A stretch of 64,000 nt of DNA, taken from the NCBI GenBank assembly GCA_022826505.1, contig JAJDUQ010000227.1, forward strand, positions 21,078 to 85,077, written 5' to 3'. This document shows, piece by piece, positions 34,328 to 45,410 of the stretch (its first letter is position 1; each line of letters opens with the position of its first letter). The notes beneath the pieces were generated by a model. It was given only the letters and a program-made list of their open reading frames with translations, had not been told where the DNA came from and made no database searches. A program made the position numbers and the translations under genes. The stretch is from Gammaproteobacteria bacterium. Its GTDB lineage: Bacteria > Pseudomonadota > Gammaproteobacteria > HK1.

Positions 34328-35089
34328 CTATCGCCTCCACAGCCGTCTCGAGACGAGTGCGCGACCTCCGCAGTGCTCGTCGATGATGGAACGCATGAGA
34401 AGCTTGGCTTCACCGAGTGCGTGTCGGTCGTCAAGCTGCTCGCGTGCAAGCGCGAGCAAGGTCGATCCGCTCACGCATACCCCGGATGAGGTGCCATTCG
34501 ACCAGCGTTTCGGGCCGGAATCCACGGTGTATCGATATTGTTCCTTGGGCTCGATTGCCCGTCCGGAATCGCTCTCGGTCTCAAGCTCGAGCGCGTATCC
34601 GACCGCCTGGAGGAGGCGTTTTTCGAAAATCCGAAGGATGGGTTCCGAATCGTCCGCGCGCGAAATCCTGTCGAGAGCCGCTCGATAGTGATCGAACAAC
34701 AGCGGCTCCGGGTCGTGACGGTGGAGAAAGCGCAGCAGGAGCTCGTTAACGTAGAACCCGACGATTGCAGCCGAGCCGACGAGCGGCAGGACGCTTCCTT
34801 CGGGTTCGGCGCTGACCAGCGTGGCCAATTCGCCCTTGCCGCGCCACGACAGCAGCAGCGGAATGAACGGCTGGAGCAGGCCGCGCATTCTCGATTTCGG
34901 CCTCCGGGCGCCACGAGCAATCATTCCCAGACGACCGTGGCGACGACTGAACGACTCGACGATCAGGCTCGTTTCTCGCCAGTGCCGGGTGTGCAGTACG
35001 AACGCGGGTTCCAGATCGGTTCGCTCGAGCCTGCTCATGTCGCGCCGAACTCGACACCCCGCCGCATTACTCGGCAATTCCCAACCCAT
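34328..35089 (-). CDS. recO: DNA repair protein RecO
   Basis: AFVLHTRHWRETSLIVESFSRRHGRLGMIARGARRPKSRMRGLLQPF; adjacent to era. Confidence 0.93.
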   Translation of the reverse strand: MGWELPSNAAGCRVRRDMSRLERTDLEPAFVLHTRHWRETSLIVESFSRRHGRLGMIARGARRPKSRMRGLLQPFIPLLLSWRGKGELATLVSAEPEGSVLPLVGSAAIVGFYVNELLLRFLHRHDPEPLLFDHYRAALDRISRADDSEPILRIFEKRLLQAVGYALELETESDSGRAIEPKEQYRYTVDSGPKRWSNGTSSGVCVSGSTLLALAREQLDDRHALGEAKLLMRSIIDEHCGGRALVSRRLWRR

Positions 35090-35975
35090 GCAACGCGTGT
35101 TCGTCGTCCGACCACCCCTCCCTGACCTTGACCCAGATTTCCAGATGCACCGGACGTCCGAGCAAGCGGGAAATCTCCAGTCTCGCCTCGGTTCCTGCTT
35201 CTTTCAGTCGTCCACCGTTACGACCGATGACGATCGCCTTGTGTTGTTTCCGCTCCACCCAAACCAGAACATTGATCAGCGTGCGTCGCTTCCCGTCGAC
35301 GAACCGCTCGACCTCCACGGTGAGCCGGTGAGGCAGTTCCTGCCCCAGTCTGCGGATGATCTTCTCCCGCACGATCTCCGCAGCCAGAAACGATTCGCTT
35401 CGATCCGTGAATTGTTCCTCGGGGAACTCCGATGGCCCGACCGGAATGCGCGATTCGACCTCGGAGCTGAGACGATTCAGATTCTCGCCGGTTCGCGCAC
35501 AAATCGGCACTACCGCAGCAAAGTCGTACCGCCGGGCCACGTCATCGAGCACCGGGAGCATCGACTCCCGACACTTGATGCGATCGATCTTGTTGAGCGC
35601 GAGAATTGCGGGAGCCGATTCGGTGCTGATTCGCTCGAGAATGCAATCGTCGTCGAACGACCAGCCCGATGCCTCGACGACCATGACGATGAGGTCGACC
35701 CCTATCAATGCCCTCGACGCCACACGGTTCATGTGCCGGTTGAGGGCACGTGCATGGCCGGTGTGAATTCCGGGGGTATCGACGAAGATGACCTGGGACG
35801 TGTCGTTCGTGGCGATTCCCAGAATTCGATGGCGCGTGGTCTGGGGACGATTTGAGGTAATGCTGAACTTCCGGCCCACGATTCGATTGACGAGTGTCGA
35901 TTTCCCGACATTCGGTCGGCCCACCACGGTGACGAAACCGCAGCGATGATCGTGCTCAGTCGTCAAGTTCATCAA
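35067..35975 (-). CDS. era: GTPase Era
   Basis: GFVTVVGRPNVGKSTLVNRIVGRKFSITSNRPQTTRHRILGI...C-terminal KH domain. Confidence 0.97.
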   Translation of the reverse strand: MMNLTTEHDHRCGFVTVVGRPNVGKSTLVNRIVGRKFSITSNRPQTTRHRILGIATNDTSQVIFVDTPGIHTGHARALNRHMNRVASRALIGVDLIVMVVEASGWSFDDDCILERISTESAPAILALNKIDRIKCRESMLPVLDDVARRYDFAAVVPICARTGENLNRLSSEVESRIPVGPSEFPEEQFTDRSESFLAAEIVREKIIRRLGQELPHRLTVEVERFVDGKRRTLINVLVWVERKQHKAIVIGRNGGRLKEAGTEARLEISRLLGRPVHLEIWVKVREGWSDDEHALHGLGIAE

Positions 35976-36648
35976 GAATGGCCATCATGCGCTTCGCCGC
36001 GTTCTGCTCAGCCCGTCTCCGACTCGTGCCGGTTCCCGTCGTGTCCTCGTCGAGCCCGTCGACCCGACAGCTCACGATGAACGACTGGCAGTGCGCGGCG
36101 CCTCCGACCTCCACGATCCGGTATTCCGGCAGTGACTTTGCCCGTGCTTGCAGACGCTCCTGCAGACGAGTCTTTGCATCCTTGCCGCCGTCGTCCAGCG
36201 ACGCCGCTTCGAACCACTCATCCAGCAACACTCGTGTACGGTCCCGACACGTCGCGAAGTCCGAATCGAGATAGAGAGCTCCCACGAGGGCTTCGAAGGC
36301 CCCGGCCAGAATCGAATCGCGCTCGCGGCCTCTCGTCTTTCGCTCGCCGGCGCCCAGTATCAACGCGTCGCCGACACCCAGTTTGCGCGCCGCATCCGCC
36401 AGGCTCTCGCGCCGGACAACTCGGGAGCGCAGGCGAGTGAGCTTGCCCTCCGACGCATCGGAGTACGTGTCGAACAGATGCTCGCCGACCAGGAAGGCAA
36501 GAATTGCGTCACCGAGAAACTCGAGCCGTTCGTTGTTGCACGCACCCGCACTGCGATGAGTCAGCGCGCGGACAAGCAGTTCGGGTTGGTCGAACGAATG
36601 ACCGAGCCGATATGCAAGCCGGTGTTGGGCCCTGGTCACCGTAACCAC
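35956..36648 (-). CDS. rnc: Ribonuclease III
   Basis: NERLEFLGDAILAFLVGEHL...DAKTRLQERLQAR...dsRBD. Confidence 0.96.
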   Translation of the reverse strand: MVTVTRAQHRLAYRLGHSFDQPELLVRALTHRSAGACNNERLEFLGDAILAFLVGEHLFDTYSDASEGKLTRLRSRVVRRESLADAARKLGVGDALILGAGERKTRGRERDSILAGAFEALVGALYLDSDFATCRDRTRVLLDEWFEAASLDDGGKDAKTRLQERLQARAKSLPEYRIVEVGGAAHCQSFIVSCRVDGLDEDTTGTGTSRRRAEQNAAKRMMAILDELDD

Positions 36649-36672
36649 GCCAATGCACCTCGGCGCCGTGTT

Positions 36673-37479
36673 TCAGTCAATCGCCTTGCCAATCCGCTTC
36701 CAGTCGATACCGTGACCGAAATCCCAGTTCATCCAGATGCGAAACGCCTTGCCGATGAGCAGGTCCTCCGACACGGTACCCCAATACCGACTGTCCCGAC
36801 TGTTGTCCCGGTTGTCGCCCAGTACGAAGTAGTGACCCTCGGGAACCACCGCGGTGCCCTGAACGGTATGTGCCTCGGGTTGAACCAGGATGTGGTGTTC
36901 GCCTTCGGCGAGCCGCTCTACCTGCAGACGCGCGCCGGTCATCACCGCCCCGGAGCCGAACCCGACGTAACGCCCCGCCGAACTCTGTTCCATCGGCTCG
37001 TCGTTGACGTACAGTATCTTGTCATAGTACGCGATTCGGTCGCCGGGCACGCCGACGACCCGCTTGATGAACGGCGTGGATGGGTCTTCCGGGAACCGGA
37101 ATACGACGACATCGCCGCGCTTCGGCAAGTCGATGTCCACGACTTTGGTGTCTACCACCGGCAACCGAATGCCGTAGTCGAACTTGTTGACCAGAATGAA
37201 ATCTCCGGTCAGCAGCGTCGGCATCATCGAATTGGACGGAATGCGAAACGGTTCCACGATGAACGAGCGGAGAACGAGAACAATCAGGAACACCGGGAAG
37301 AACGATTTCGAATACTCGACGATACGAGACGGCGGGGCGGTGAGCGCGTGGTCTGACGCATTCTCTCCATCGCGTGCGGCGGCGCGTCGGCGGGGCGCGA
37401 GCACCGCGGCGTCGAATGCCCATATGAAGCCGGTGGCGAACACGAGCACCACGATGAGCGTGGGGAAGTCGAACCTCAT
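36673..37479 (-). CDS. lepB: Signal peptidase I
   Basis: EPFRIPSNSMMPTLLTGDFILVNKFDYGIRLP...KRVVGVPGDRI...VLGDNRDNSRDSRYWG. Confidence 0.96.
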   Translation of the reverse strand: MRFDFPTLIVVLVFATGFIWAFDAAVLAPRRRAAARDGENASDHALTAPPSRIVEYSKSFFPVFLIVLVLRSFIVEPFRIPSNSMMPTLLTGDFILVNKFDYGIRLPVVDTKVVDIDLPKRGDVVVFRFPEDPSTPFIKRVVGVPGDRIAYYDKILYVNDEPMEQSSAGRYVGFGSGAVMTGARLQVERLAEGEHHILVQPEAHTVQGTAVVPEGHYFVLGDNRDNSRDSRYWGTVSEDLLIGKAFRIWMNWDFGHGIDWKRIGKAID

Positions 37480-38960
37480 TCGGGTTTCAACGCAAGGAAG
37501 ATTGGATTGCCCTGGCGTTGAACGAGCACGGACACCGCCTTGCCCTGCGGCAATTCCGCCGCGAGTCGTTCGAAGCCCTCGCTGTTTGCGACCTTCTGGT
37601 TGTTCAGCATGAGGATCAGATCACCCTCGCGAATTCCGGCGCGTTGGGCGGGACCATCCGAAACCTCACTCACGACGACGCCGTGATCGGGGTCGTCCAT
37701 CGATGCGCGCTCCTCGTCGTTCATGTCTCGTACGACGATGCCAAGTCTCGCGGCTTCCACGCCATCGGGCGTTCGGGCCGCTGCAACCTGGAGGTCGTCA
37801 TCCGCGGGCAACTCGTCCGTCGTGACCATCAAGGTCATCGATTCGCCACCTCTCAGGATCTGGACCGCCACCTCCAGGCCGACTCGCGTGCGTCCGACAA
37901 TCGGCGGCAAGTCCGACGATCGTTCGATCTCGTGCTCGTCAAACGAAAGAAGAATGTCCCCGACTTCGAATCCCGCCCTCTCGGCCGGGCTACCATCGAG
38001 CACCTTGGCGACGAGTGCGCCTTGCGGCTTGGCCATTCCGAAGGACTCGGCGAGTTCTCTCGTGACGTCCTGAATCAGGACACCGAGCCACCCTCTGGAA
38101 ACACGTCCCTTGTCACGCAACTGGTCCGCGACGTCCATCGCGACATCGATGGGAATCGCGAACGAAAGCCCCATGAATCCACCGGTTCGGCTGAATATCT
38201 GAGAATTCACGCCTATGACTTCACCTTGCAGGTTGAACAGCGGGCCACCGGAATTTCCCGGATTGATCGCGACGTCGGTCTGAATGAACGGCACGTAGTT
38301 CTCGCGCGGGAGGCTGCGGCCCTTGGCGGACACGATTCCCGCGGTGACCGAATGATCGAAACCGAATGGGGAGCCTATCGCCAGCACCCATTCGCCCACC
38401 TTCAGCTCGTAACCGGTCCCGAGGCGGGCCACGGGCAAACCTTCGGCGTCAATTTTCAGGAGAGCGACATCACTGGCCTCGTCCGTGCCCACGACGTTCG
38501 CCTTGTACTCTCGGCGATCGCTCAGCCGCACGATGATCTCGTCGGCGTTTCGCACGACGTGGTTGTTCGAAATGATGAACCCGTCCTGCGAAATGATGAA
38601 CCCGGAGCCCAACGATTGGGCGTCGAATTCCTCGATCTCTCCTTCGCCGAAAAATCGTCGGAAGAATTCCCGGAACGGGCTGTCCTCCGGCAGATCCGGA
38701 ATCTCGAACCCTCGAGGCATTCGAGGCCGTTCGGTCTGCAACCGTCGTCGTTGCGTCGTGCTGATATTGACGACGGCGGCCCGATTGCGTTCGACGAGTT
38801 CGGTAAAATCTGGAAGGGCACGTGCGACCGCCGGACCGGACCCGAGGAATGCCACGGCAATCGACGCCGCGCCAACCAAGGCGGCCACACCCGAGAGAAT
38901 CGTCGGTCGGACGTTCCGACTCCGCGCCTGGGCGGTGATTGTGCAGTACATTGTGGTCAA
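37476..38960 (-). CDS. mucD: Do/DegP-family periplasmic serine protease (MucD-like)
   Basis: SDVALLKIDAEGLP, GNSGGPLFNLQGEVIGVN, two PDZ domains; context rpoE-rseA-rseB. Confidence 0.93.
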   Translation of the reverse strand: MTTMYCTITAQARSRNVRPTILSGVAALVGAASIAVAFLGSGPAVARALPDFTELVERNRAAVVNISTTQRRRLQTERPRMPRGFEIPDLPEDSPFREFFRRFFGEGEIEEFDAQSLGSGFIISQDGFIISNNHVVRNADEIIVRLSDRREYKANVVGTDEASDVALLKIDAEGLPVARLGTGYELKVGEWVLAIGSPFGFDHSVTAGIVSAKGRSLPRENYVPFIQTDVAINPGNSGGPLFNLQGEVIGVNSQIFSRTGGFMGLSFAIPIDVAMDVADQLRDKGRVSRGWLGVLIQDVTRELAESFGMAKPQGALVAKVLDGSPAERAGFEVGDILLSFDEHEIERSSDLPPIVGRTRVGLEVAVQILRGGESMTLMVTTDELPADDDLQVAAARTPDGVEAARLGIVVRDMNDEERASMDDPDHGVVVSEVSDGPAQRAGIREGDLILMLNNQKVANSEGFERLAAELPQGKAVSVLVQRQGNPIFLALKPE

Positions 38961-38978
38961 AGCCCCTGTTGATGCCGC

Positions 38979-40025
38979 CTATTGTTTCACGATAGCCGTC
39001 GCGATCTTCTCTACCGTGATTCCGGGCACCTCGCCGACCACGCTGACCTGATACTCGTCGACGACTCGACCGAAAGCATTGATCGCACCGACGGATGACA
39101 ATCCCTCGTGCCGGTCGGCAGCCTGGAATCCCGGCTCGATGAAGATCGACAGCGATGCCAGTCCGTCACTGTACACCCGGTGATCCACGGATTCGCGCCC
39201 GGGTTGAATCGGACCGTAGGACGCATCCGACATCTCGAATCCCGGAGGCAGCCAGGCAATCGTCCATTCCTGTGCTCGGCCGGTCGAGTCGTTTTCGTCG
39301 CGGCCCCCCGCGGCGGCTTCGTAGCGCGTGAATCCGACATGGGAGACGCCGGGTTCCAATGCTTCATCTGGAATTGATTCCGGCAGATCGAGGTGCGTGT
39401 AAACAATCTGCTCGAGTGCGGACATATCGTTGTCGAGCAGCTCCGATTTCAGCAGCAACCCCGTCTCGTGATCGACCGCCAATCGATATCCGTAGCGATA
39501 CCGGTCCTTGGGCATGACATCGATCACGTTGGCTTTCCGATCCGCGACTCGTTCGATCCCGTTGGTCGACAACGAATAGCTCTCGACGATATCGTCATCA
39601 ATAATTGTCAATTCGGACTCGAAAACCGCGGAAGGGTACAGCGCGCCCGACTGACGCTTCGCAACGACCACGATTCCGTCGTCGGGAAGAATGCAAGTCA
39701 CCAGCTCTCCCTCCCGAATGACTTCGCGGGCCGCGCCCGACAGCGCAACGAGCCGCTCTCGGCTCCCTTCGACATGCGCCTTGTGGATGATTCTCATCGA
39801 CTGCATCGTCGAGCCGTTGCGATAAACGAATGTGCCGATGTAGTCGAGCGAACGGGACGCGCGCACCATTCGCTCGAGCAATCCACGCGCCTCCCCCACG
39901 TCGGCGGCGTGCAGCGTGGCAGCCCCGCCACTCAGCGTCACGAACATGATGACGCCCGTCAGCAATTCGACACCGGGCCCGAGTCGCTGCGACGCGACGC
40001 GCGCAAACCGGCGCGCGATGTCCAT
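38979..40025 (-). CDS. rseB: Sigma-E factor regulatory protein MucB/RseB
   Basis: ASRSLDYIGTFVYRNGSTMQSMRIIHKAH...; position between rseA and mucD. Confidence 0.92.
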   Translation of the reverse strand: MDIARRFARVASQRLGPGVELLTGVIMFVTLSGGAATLHAADVGEARGLLERMVRASRSLDYIGTFVYRNGSTMQSMRIIHKAHVEGSRERLVALSGAAREVIREGELVTCILPDDGIVVVAKRQSGALYPSAVFESELTIIDDDIVESYSLSTNGIERVADRKANVIDVMPKDRYRYGYRLAVDHETGLLLKSELLDNDMSALEQIVYTHLDLPESIPDEALEPGVSHVGFTRYEAAAGGRDENDSTGRAQEWTIAWLPPGFEMSDASYGPIQPGRESVDHRVYSDGLASLSIFIEPGFQAADRHEGLSSVGAINAFGRVVDEYQVSVVGEVPGITVEKIATAIVKQ

Positions 40026-40648
40026 CAGTGCTCTGCCTCGGAAGGCCGATAGGCGACAATGCGGACATACGGCAGCACGCCGCGCATACCGTCGCCCGCA
40101 TACACGTGATGGTTGACCAGGTATGCGTTGAGACGCGCCTCCGTATCAGGCGCAACATCACTCCACTGCAGTCGGGACGGTCGAGGGGCGCCAGGGGGAG
40201 GCGACATCGCCGCCATGCGCGGCGTTGACGAATCGGAGGCGTTCGAGACCGGCTCCCGGGATGCGGCTTCGGGACGCGAAACACCGGCGATGGGGCGGAG
40301 CCCCGCTCCGCCGTGGTCGAGGCTGTGGATTCCCAGGACCGCGACGGCTGCAATTGCTGCGGCAACGGCCAGCCCGGCAAGCGGGCGCAGCCCGAAGCGC
40401 AGTGGACGAGGCCTGAACCGCACGACCTGCTCGGCGCGGATCGCGACACTCACGTTTCCGGCGATGGAATCGGCGCCCGGTACGGGACCGATCTTCCTCA
40501 CCGCGTCTCCGATGAGATGGAAGCGCGCCCACGCGCGTCGCAGATCGGAACTTCCGTAGACGGCGTCAACAACCCGGCCTCGCGCGGGGTCCTGAAGTTC
40601 ACCGTCGACGAACGCGGAGAGGTCTTCGTTCGTATCGGGTTCGTTCAC
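40025..40648 (-). CDS. rseA: Anti-sigma-E factor RseA/MucA family
   Basis: EDLSAFVDGELQ...WARFHLIGDAVR; single TM LRPLAGLAVAAAIAAVAVLGIH. Confidence 0.9.
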   Translation of the reverse strand: MNEPDTNEDLSAFVDGELQDPARGRVVDAVYGSSDLRRAWARFHLIGDAVRKIGPVPGADSIAGNVSVAIRAEQVVRFRPRPLRFGLRPLAGLAVAAAIAAVAVLGIHSLDHGGAGLRPIAGVSRPEAASREPVSNASDSSTPRMAAMSPPPGAPRPSRLQWSDVAPDTEARLNAYLVNHHVYAGDGMRGVLPYVRIVAYRPSEAEH

Positions 40649-40660
40649 CGTCAGTGGTCC

Positions 40661-41239
40661 TCAGCAGTCGAGCAGCGGATCGAGTCGTGCGTTGATCGCT
40701 TCGCGAGCGCGAAATATTCTCGATCGGACAGTGCCGATTGGACACTCCATGGCTTGAGCGATGTCCTCGTAGCTGAACCCTTCGAGTTCACGCAGCGAGA
40801 TGGCAACCCTGAGGTCCTCCGGCAACGCCTCGATTGCCGCGGCCACCGTCTGCTGAATTTCCTCTGTGAGGGCGAGTCCTTCCGGGGTGGCCGACTCCTT
40901 CAGTTCGGCAACACCGTCGAATTGTTCGGCGTCCGATACGTCGACCCCCGAATCCCTCGGCCGGCGCGCCTGGGCCGCCAGATGGTTCTTTGCCGTGTTG
41001 ATCGCAATTCGGTACATCCAAGTATAGAACGCGCTGTCGCCGCGAAATCGTGGTATTGCACGATACGCTTTCAAGAACGCTTCCTGCGCGACATCGAGAA
41101 CTTCGGCCGGGTCCTGGACATAGCGAGCGATGAGCTTGGCGATTCGGTGCTGATACTTGAGCATCAGCAGGTCGAACGCCCTCTGCTCCCCCCGTTGCAC
41201 CCGCTCCACGAGTTCGCGGTCTGAATCGTTGTCGGACAT
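40661..41239 (-). CDS. rpoE: RNA polymerase sigma-E factor (RpoE/AlgU)
   Basis: DRELVERVQRGEQRAFDLLMLKYQHRI...DVAQEAFLKAYRAIPRFRGDSAFYTWMYRIAINTAKNHL. Confidence 0.96.
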   Translation of the reverse strand: MSDNDSDRELVERVQRGEQRAFDLLMLKYQHRIAKLIARYVQDPAEVLDVAQEAFLKAYRAIPRFRGDSAFYTWMYRIAINTAKNHLAAQARRPRDSGVDVSDAEQFDGVAELKESATPEGLALTEEIQQTVAAAIEALPEDLRVAISLRELEGFSYEDIAQAMECPIGTVRSRIFRAREAINARLDPLLDC

Positions 41240-41490
41240 TGCCCCGACTCGTGACTCCATACCCCGCCCCGACGAACGCATCAGCGTGTCGAATCGGCTG
41301 CCGTACGTTCGTGCTCGGCGAGCAACGCCGGGTGCCAAGCCTGTCGCGTTCCCGAATTCGGGAAAGTGAATCTGCCTTGGTGATCATACTCTGTAGCCCG
41401 GGAAATAGCCGAGCCCTCGCTCCTCTCGGAAATCAAGCGCATGACAATTTCATTGGACAACCGTTCGTGCGGCGAGTTTCGTTCGCACCG

Positions 41491-42492
41491 TCACGTGCGG
41501 TCCGACGGGAATGCCAGCACATCATGCAGTGTCCGGTAGCCACCGGCGAGCATCACGAGGCGATCGAGTCCCATCGCTACTCCGGCGCAAGCGGGCAATC
41601 CGGCGGCATGGGCGGCCAGCAGTCGATCGTCGACTTCCACCCGCATCCGTCCCGAACCGCGCCGCATTTCGGTGTCATTGCGCATGCGCCGCCTCAGTTC
41701 CACCGCGTCCTGAAGCTCATGATAACCATTGGCGACTTCGATTCCGTCGACATACAGCTCGAATCGTTCCGCAACGCGCGGGGGACCCGCGCGAACCCGC
41801 GCGAGCGCCGCCTGAGAAGCCGGATAGTCGAGCAGGTAGACCCTTCCCGGCCCGAGCGCGGGCTGCACCGTCACGGCAAGGAGATAGTCGAGACACTCGT
41901 CGCGGCTGGCCGTGGCCGCCCGACTCGAGAACCCGCGGGTCTCGCAGGCGTCGTGTAGCTGCGCCGTCGCCGCGGTAAACGGATCGAGTTCGAGATGGCG
42001 GATGAATGCCTCGCGGAAAGTCATCCGTCGCGACGTTTGCGGACCAAGTACCTCGTCGAGCAATGCGTCGACGTCCTCCATCAGGAGGTGGTGGTCGTAT
42101 CCGACCCGGTACCACTCCAGAATCGAGAACTGAATGTCGTGGTGTCGGCCGTGCTCGCCGCTGCGATACGCGCGGGTGATCTGATAGATGGATCCGCTAC
42201 CCGCCGCGAGCAGTCGTTTCATCGCGAATTCGGGTGACGTCTGGAGGAACCAGGTGCGCCCGCTTCGATCATGCGCAACGATGCTCTCGATCGAAGGGTC
42301 CGTGACGGTGTGAGAGCCCAACGCAGGAGTCTCCACCTCCAGGACGCGCTGGGAGTCGAAGTACGCCCGGACCGTACGCAGGACGCGAGAGCGCAATCGG
42401 AGCGCATGGATATCCGCGCTCGGCCGCCAATCCACGGCCGGTGTCGACGCTCCCGCTTCCGACCGGGACTCCTGATCAGGATCTCGTGTCAC
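41491..42492 (-). CDS. epmA: EF-P lysine lysyltransferase EpmA (GenX/PoxA)
   Basis: Class II LysRS catalytic core without anticodon domain; QVLEVETPALGSHTVTDPSI, GVAMGLDRLVMLAGG; next to efp. Confidence 0.94.
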   Translation of the reverse strand: MTRDPDQESRSEAGASTPAVDWRPSADIHALRLRSRVLRTVRAYFDSQRVLEVETPALGSHTVTDPSIESIVAHDRSGRTWFLQTSPEFAMKRLLAAGSGSIYQITRAYRSGEHGRHHDIQFSILEWYRVGYDHHLLMEDVDALLDEVLGPQTSRRMTFREAFIRHLELDPFTAATAQLHDACETRGFSSRAATASRDECLDYLLAVTVQPALGPGRVYLLDYPASQAALARVRAGPPRVAERFELYVDGIEVANGYHELQDAVELRRRMRNDTEMRRGSGRMRVEVDDRLLAAHAAGLPACAGVAMGLDRLVMLAGGYRTLHDVLAFPSDRT

Positions 42493-42516
42493 GACTCGGC
42501 GACGGGAACCGGGTGC

Positions 42517-43086
42517 TCATTCCTTGGCGCGCGAGACATACTCGCCGGTGCGGGTGTCGATCCGTATGAGCTCACCCTGCTCGACGAACAAGGGAACCTT
42601 GATGACGGCTCCGGTCTCGACGGTCGCGGGCTTGGTCGCACCGCTCGCGGTATCGCCGCGTACCCCCGGGTCGGTTTGCGTGATTTGCAGCGTCACGAAA
42701 TTTGGCGGAGTGACGGCTATCGGTGTGCCGTTCCAGAGAGTGATCGTGCAGATGTCCTGCTCCTTGAGCCAGCGTGCGGCGCCGCCAACGGCTTCAGGGG
42801 CCGCGGCGTATTGCTCGAACGTCTCTTCGTCCATGAAGAAGAACATGTCGCCGTCGCTGTAGATATACTGGAGGGACACCTCGAGTACGTCCGCCGCCTC
42901 CACCGACTCTCCCGACTTGAACGTGCGCTCGATGACCCTTCCGGTCTTGAGATTGCGGAACTTGGCTCGAACGAAAGCCTGTCCCTTTCCCGGCTTGACG
43001 AATTCGTTCTCGATGATCGAGCACGGATCTCCGTCGAGGATGAGCTTCAACCCCGACCTGAATTCACTGGTGCTGACATTCGGCAT
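42517..43086 (-). CDS. efp: Elongation factor P
   Basis: [49 protein letters not shown]. Confidence 0.97.
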   Translation of the reverse strand: MPNVSTSEFRSGLKLILDGDPCSIIENEFVKPGKGQAFVRAKFRNLKTGRVIERTFKSGESVEAADVLEVSLQYIYSDGDMFFFMDEETFEQYAAAPEAVGGAARWLKEQDICTITLWNGTPIAVTPPNFVTLQITQTDPGVRGDTASGATKPATVETGAVIKVPLFVEQGELIRIDTRTGEYVSRAKE

Positions 43087-43109
43087 GGATGAGTTTCCTC
43101 GATCTCCGT

Positions 43110-45365
43110 TCAGGCCCCTGACACTTCAAGACGATCCGCTCGCTGGAATCCGCGAGGCAGCAGCCTTCCCGTACGTCCCCGTCCGAGCAGATAGTGCGCG
43201 AGATCGGATGGTTTCAATTTGATGTACCGCCTGCCCGCATGAACCGTGAGCGCGGCACGAGGGGGCACCACCTCGATGTCGACCACGAATTCCTCCCGAC
43301 TCCCGGACTTCGGCTTTGGAAGTTGAATGATTTTCGCACCCTTGCCTCTGGCCAGTTGGGGAAGTTCGGCCAGGGGGTGGACGAGGAGCTTTCCAGCGCT
43401 GGACACGGCGGCAAGCATCGCGTCGCCCGGATCGCGTATCGGCCGCGGAACGACAAGATTCGCACCCGGCGCGACCGAGACACATGTCTTGCCGGCACGA
43501 TTGCGCGACCAGAGATCTTCCAGGCGAACAATGAATCCGTAACCGGCGTCGGTTGCCACCGCGTAGAGCTGATCGGCGGACCCGATCATGACTCCCCGAA
43601 AGGTCGCGCCGTCCGGCGGATTGATTCGTCCCGCAAGCGGCTCACCCTGCCCGCGGGCGGATGCGAGAGTATGAGAAGCCACGCAGTACACGCGACCGGT
43701 GGAGTCCAGAAATACCGCCAACTCGTTGCTGCGACCGCGGGCCATTGCGCGGTAGGCATCGCCGGAACGGTAGCTCAGGCTCCGGGGATCGATCTCGTGC
43801 CCTTTGGCGGCGCGTACCCAACCGCGTTCGGAGAGCACGACGGTAATCGGCTCGGCCGGTGTCAGATCGGTGTCTCCGAGCGCCTGTGCCGCGGTGCGCT
43901 CGACGAGCGGCGAACGGCGGTCGTCTCCGTAGCGTTCGGCGTCTTCGACAAGCTCGTCCCTGACCAGCATGTGAACGCCACGCTCGCTCGCAAGGATCTG
44001 AGTCAGCCGGCTGCTCTCGGTCGAGAGTTCCGACTGCTCGGCCCGAATCTTCACTTCCTCCAGCTTCGCGAGGTTGCGAAGCCGCAGATTGAGGATAGCC
44101 TCGGCCTGGACATCGGTGAGTGCGAACCGGTTCATCAGGGCCTGTCTGGGGCGCTCTTCTTCGCGGATGATCGCGATCACCTCGTCAATGTCGAGGAAGG
44201 CGACGAGCAGTCCGTCCAGTACGTGCAGTCGGTCGTTGACCTGATCGAGGCGGTGCTCGACTCGGCGACGCACCGTGGCAATCCGGAACTCGAGCCATTC
44301 GTCCAGAATCGACTTCAGATCCCCGAGCCGCGGGCAACTGTTTCGACCGACAACGGTCATGTTGACCCGGTAGTTCCGCTCCAGGTCCGTCGTAGCGAAC
44401 AGATGCGACATCAGTCGTTCGACGTCGACGCGATTCGATCTCGGCACGATGACGAGGCGCGTGGGGTTCTCGTGGTCCGACTCGTCACGCAGGTCTTCGA
44501 CCATCGGCAGCTTCTTCGCGAGCATCTGTTGCGCGATCTGTTCGAGCACCTTCGAGCCGGAGACCTGATACGGGAGAGCGGTCACCACGATCGCGCCGTT
44601 GTCGCGCTCGTACCGCGCGCGCAGTCGCACACTGCCCGATCCGCCTTCGTACATCGCGAGGAGGTCCTTGCGCGGGGTGACGATCTCGGCCTCGGTCGGA
44701 AAGTCCGGACCGAGTACGTGCTCGCAGAGGTCCGCGACCGACGCCTGCGGCTCGTCAACGAGCCGCACGCAGGCGGCGACGACTTCGCGCAGGTTGTGCG
44801 GCGGCACGTCGGTCGCCATGCCGACCGCGATTCCCGCCGCTCCGTTCAGCAGGACGTGGGGAAGACGGGCCGGCAGCAGCTTCGGCTCATCGAGCGTCCC
44901 GTCGAAGTTCGAATTCCACTCGACGGTTCCCTCACGCAACTCCCGGAGCAGGACCTCGGCGAATCGGGTGAGCTTCGCTTCCGTGTATCGCATCGCCGCG
45001 AAGGACTTGGGATCGTCCGCGGATCCCCAGTTTCCCTGACCGTCAATCAGCGGATACCGCGTCGCGAAGGGCTGTGCGAGCAATACCATCGCCTCGTAGC
45101 AGGCACTCTCCCCGTGCGGGTGGAACTTGCCGAGGACGTCGCCCACGGTTCGAGCGGACTTCTTGTACTTCGCTCCCGCGGTCAGGCCGAGCTCCGACAT
45201 CGCGTAGACGATGCGCCGCTGCACCGGCTTCAGACCATCGCCGACATGGGGCAGGGCGCGATCCAGAACCACGTACATCGAGTAGTCGAGATAGGCCTTT
45301 TCGGCGAACTCCTTCAGAGGACGTCGTTCGACTTCCTCGAACTCGAATGACATTTCGGATTGCAT
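43110..45365 (-). CDS. parC: DNA topoisomerase IV subunit A
   Basis: [38 protein letters not shown]...[30 protein letters not shown]. Confidence 0.97.
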   Translation of the reverse strand: MQSEMSFEFEEVERRPLKEFAEKAYLDYSMYVVLDRALPHVGDGLKPVQRRIVYAMSELGLTAGAKYKKSARTVGDVLGKFHPHGESACYEAMVLLAQPFATRYPLIDGQGNWGSADDPKSFAAMRYTEAKLTRFAEVLLRELREGTVEWNSNFDGTLDEPKLLPARLPHVLLNGAAGIAVGMATDVPPHNLREVVAACVRLVDEPQASVADLCEHVLGPDFPTEAEIVTPRKDLLAMYEGGSGSVRLRARYERDNGAIVVTALPYQVSGSKVLEQIAQQMLAKKLPMVEDLRDESDHENPTRLVIVPRSNRVDVERLMSHLFATTDLERNYRVNMTVVGRNSCPRLGDLKSILDEWLEFRIATVRRRVEHRLDQVNDRLHVLDGLLVAFLDIDEVIAIIREEERPRQALMNRFALTDVQAEAILNLRLRNLAKLEEVKIRAEQSELSTESSRLTQILASERGVHMLVRDELVEDAERYGDDRRSPLVERTAAQALGDTDLTPAEPITVVLSERGWVRAAKGHEIDPRSLSYRSGDAYRAMARGRSNELAVFLDSTGRVYCVASHTLASARGQGEPLAGRINPPDGATFRGVMIGSADQLYAVATDAGYGFIVRLEDLWSRNRAGKTCVSVAPGANLVVPRPIRDPGDAMLAAVSSAGKLLVHPLAELPQLARGKGAKIIQLPKPKSGSREEFVVDIEVVPPRAALTVHAGRRYIKLKPSDLAHYLLGRGRTGRLLPRGFQRADRLEVSGA

Positions 45366-45410
45366 TGCTTCGTTGACAGGACTGGATTCGATTGGAATCT
45401 GGCGTTCGTC

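Noticed and set aside
43194-45350. 718-aa plus-strand ORF
   Set aside because: Shadow frame antisense to parC.
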